Shown here one piece after another: positions 6,601 through 7,374 of a DNA stretch of 7,374 bases. Made by a program: the position numbers and the translations under genes. Source of the DNA: Candidatus Apopatosoma intestinale. Lineage in GTDB: Bacteria > Bacillota > Clostridia > Oscillospirales > CAG-272. The notes under the pieces were generated by a model. The model was not told the DNA's origin, searched no databases, and saw only the letters and a list, made by a program, of their open reading frames with translations. Location of the stretch: positions 1 through 7,374 of the forward strand of contig JAGHUY010000204.1 in NCBI GenBank assembly GCA_018064545.1, written 5' to 3'. Position 1 is the first letter of the stretch, and the number at the start of each line of letters is the position of its first letter.

Positions 6601-7251
6601 ATGGAACAATCTATCACAGAAAGAATAGAAAAAGAAAGAATCTTTGTCATCGTGCGTGGCGTGGAATCCGAAAAACTGCCTCTGCTTGCCGAGGCGTTAT
6701 ACCGGGGCGGCATCCGCTTTCTGGAAGTGACGTTTCGCCCAGACGGTGCGGTTTCGGATGAAACTATTGCCGAAGATATCCGCCGCCTCGCTGAACAGTT
6801 CCACGGACGCATGGTCATCGGAGCCGGTACGGTACTGACAAAAAAACAGGTTCATATGGTCAAAAAAGCAGGTGGACAGTTCATTGTCTCTCCGAATACG
6901 GACGTCCGGGTCATCCGGGCTACCAAGCGAGCGGGTCTTGTGTCGATTCCCGGGGCGCTTACGCCGAGTGAGATTCAGACGGCACATCTGGCAGGAGCGG
7001 ATTTTGTCAAACTCTTCCCCGCCGACGTTTTCGGTCTCGGATACATCAAAACGATCAAGGCACCGCTTCCTCATATCAAACTTCTTGCCGTCGGCGGAAT
7101 CACTCTCGATGCCATAGCGTCATATCGCGGTTCCGGCATTGCCGGGTTTGCCGTAGGCGGCGCGATCGTCGATAAAAAAAGAATCGCCGAAAACGACTGG
7201 GACGGTCTGGCCGAGAATGCCGCTCTTTATGTTAAAGCCGCACAATCATGA
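6601..7251 (+). CDS. eda: 2-dehydro-3-deoxyphosphogluconate aldolase / 4-hydroxy-2-oxoglutarate aldolase
   Basis: A cytoplasmic class I aldolase that cleaves KDPG to pyruvate and glyceraldehyde 3-phosphate (Entner-Doudoroff and uronate/hexonate degradation). Members of the family often also act on 4-hydroxy-2-oxoglutarate. The 216-aa length matches the family. Seen: VIVRGV (16-21), FLEVTFR (40-46) with catalytic Glu42, and GAGTVLT (74-80). SPNTD is at 97-101, IPGALTPSEI at 116-125 and DFVKLFPAD at 134-142, with Schiff-base Lys137. VGGI and GFAVGGAIV follow in the phosphate-binding region of the TIM barrel. ATG 6601 is chosen because it has AAAGG at suitable spacing and begins the conserved domain. 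The frame is open to 6514, but that extension runs through the tRNA promoter. No sugar kinase or regulator is adjacent. No clear plus-strand promoter is seen; any would have to overlap the divergent tRNA promoter. Confidence 0.96.
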   Translation: MEQSITERIEKERIFVIVRGVESEKLPLLAEALYRGGIRFLEVTFRPDGAVSDETIAEDIRRLAEQFHGRMVIGAGTVLTKKQVHMVKKAGGQFIVSPNTDVRVIRATKRAGLVSIPGALTPSEIQTAHLAGADFVKLFPADVFGLGYIKTIKAPLPHIKLLAVGGITLDAIASYRGSGIAGFAVGGAIVDKKRIAENDWDGLAENAALYVKAAQS

Positions 7252-7252
7252 G

Positions 7253-7284
7253 AAAAAGGACTTGCAGAAACGCAAGTCCTTTTT
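7253..7284. terminator. Strong, probably bidirectional intrinsic terminator
   Basis: A 13-bp perfect stem (AAAAAGGACTTGC 7253-7265, GCAAGTCCTTTTT 7272-7284) has a 6-nt loop. The A-run on the left and T-run on the right let it end transcription both from eda and from the convergent gene on the right. It begins 2 bp after the eda stop codon and ends 3 bp before the stop of that gene. Confidence 0.92.
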
Positions 7285-7287
7285 GAT

Positions 7288-7374
7288 TCAAAATTCAACT
7301 TCGGCATCGATCAACTGACAGTATTGATACTCACCTTCGTAGTAAATGTCAAAAACGCCGGTCACGGTTATCGT
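7288..7374 (-). CDS. C-terminal end of an unrecognised protein (cut by window edge)
   Basis: The last 28 codons plus a TGA stop (7290-7288) of a minus-strand reading frame entering from the right edge. The peptide reads TITVTGVFDIYYEGEYQY, then CQLIDAEVEF at the end. It alternates hydrophobic and polar or aromatic residues, as in beta strands, and resembles in style the end of a small OB-like beta-barrel domain in clostridial secreted or lipoproteins. That resemblance is a weak impression. Support for coding: the frame stays open, and the stop sits 3 bp from a terminator whose minus-strand polarity suits this gene. I cannot name a function. Confidence 0.6.
   Translation of the reverse strand, partial: TITVTGVFDIYYEGEYQYCQLIDAEVEF

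Overview
The window looks like chromosomal DNA from a Gram-positive Clostridia-type bacterium, perhaps an Oscillospiraceae/Ruminococcaceae relative. This rests on mid-range GC, strong AGGAG-type ribosome binding sites, a clostridial-style GluRS, ThyX in place of ThyA, a TagA/WecG-type wall glycosyltransferase, DUF4886 and DUF362 proteins, and tRNA genes with encoded CCA. The lineage is an inference; no marker gene settles it. Apart from the two cut ends, every gene is intact. I see no mobile element, CRISPR array or phage gene.

Layout. (1) Positions 1-2899, minus strand: gltX (GluRS) followed 4 bp later by a methionyl-tRNA synthetase gene that runs off the left edge before its KMSKS motif. 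Both are probably transcribed from a near-consensus extended -10 promoter at 2977-3005. The MetRS is divergent around the methionine pocket and in its zinc knuckle. (2) Positions about 3063-6251, plus strand: a compact four-gene run. It holds a WecG/TagA/CpsF glycosyltransferase, thyX (overlapping it by 11 bp), a DUF4886 SGNH-hydrolase-like protein and a DUF362 protein. The gaps are -11, 26 and 15 bp, so this is probably one operon. (3) Positions 6281-6563, minus strand: a stable-RNA unit with a perfect TTGACA-17-TATAAT promoter, tRNA-Pro(UGG), a small hairpin spacer, tRNA-Ala(CGC) and an intrinsic terminator. (4) Positions 6601-7251, plus strand: eda, a KDPG/KHG aldolase, followed by a strong terminator that can work in both directions. 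(5) Positions 7288-7374, minus strand: the last 28 codons of an unrecognised gene entering from the right edge.

The genes are mostly housekeeping: translation (two aaRS, two tRNAs), dTMP synthesis, cell-wall polymer priming and sugar-acid catabolism. The two domain-of-unknown-function proteins downstream of thyX are the least explained part. I found no convincing new defence or mobile system. The best leads are the atypical MetRS, the DUF4886-DUF362 pair, and the convergence of the plus-strand operon on the tRNA unit without a visible plus-strand terminator.
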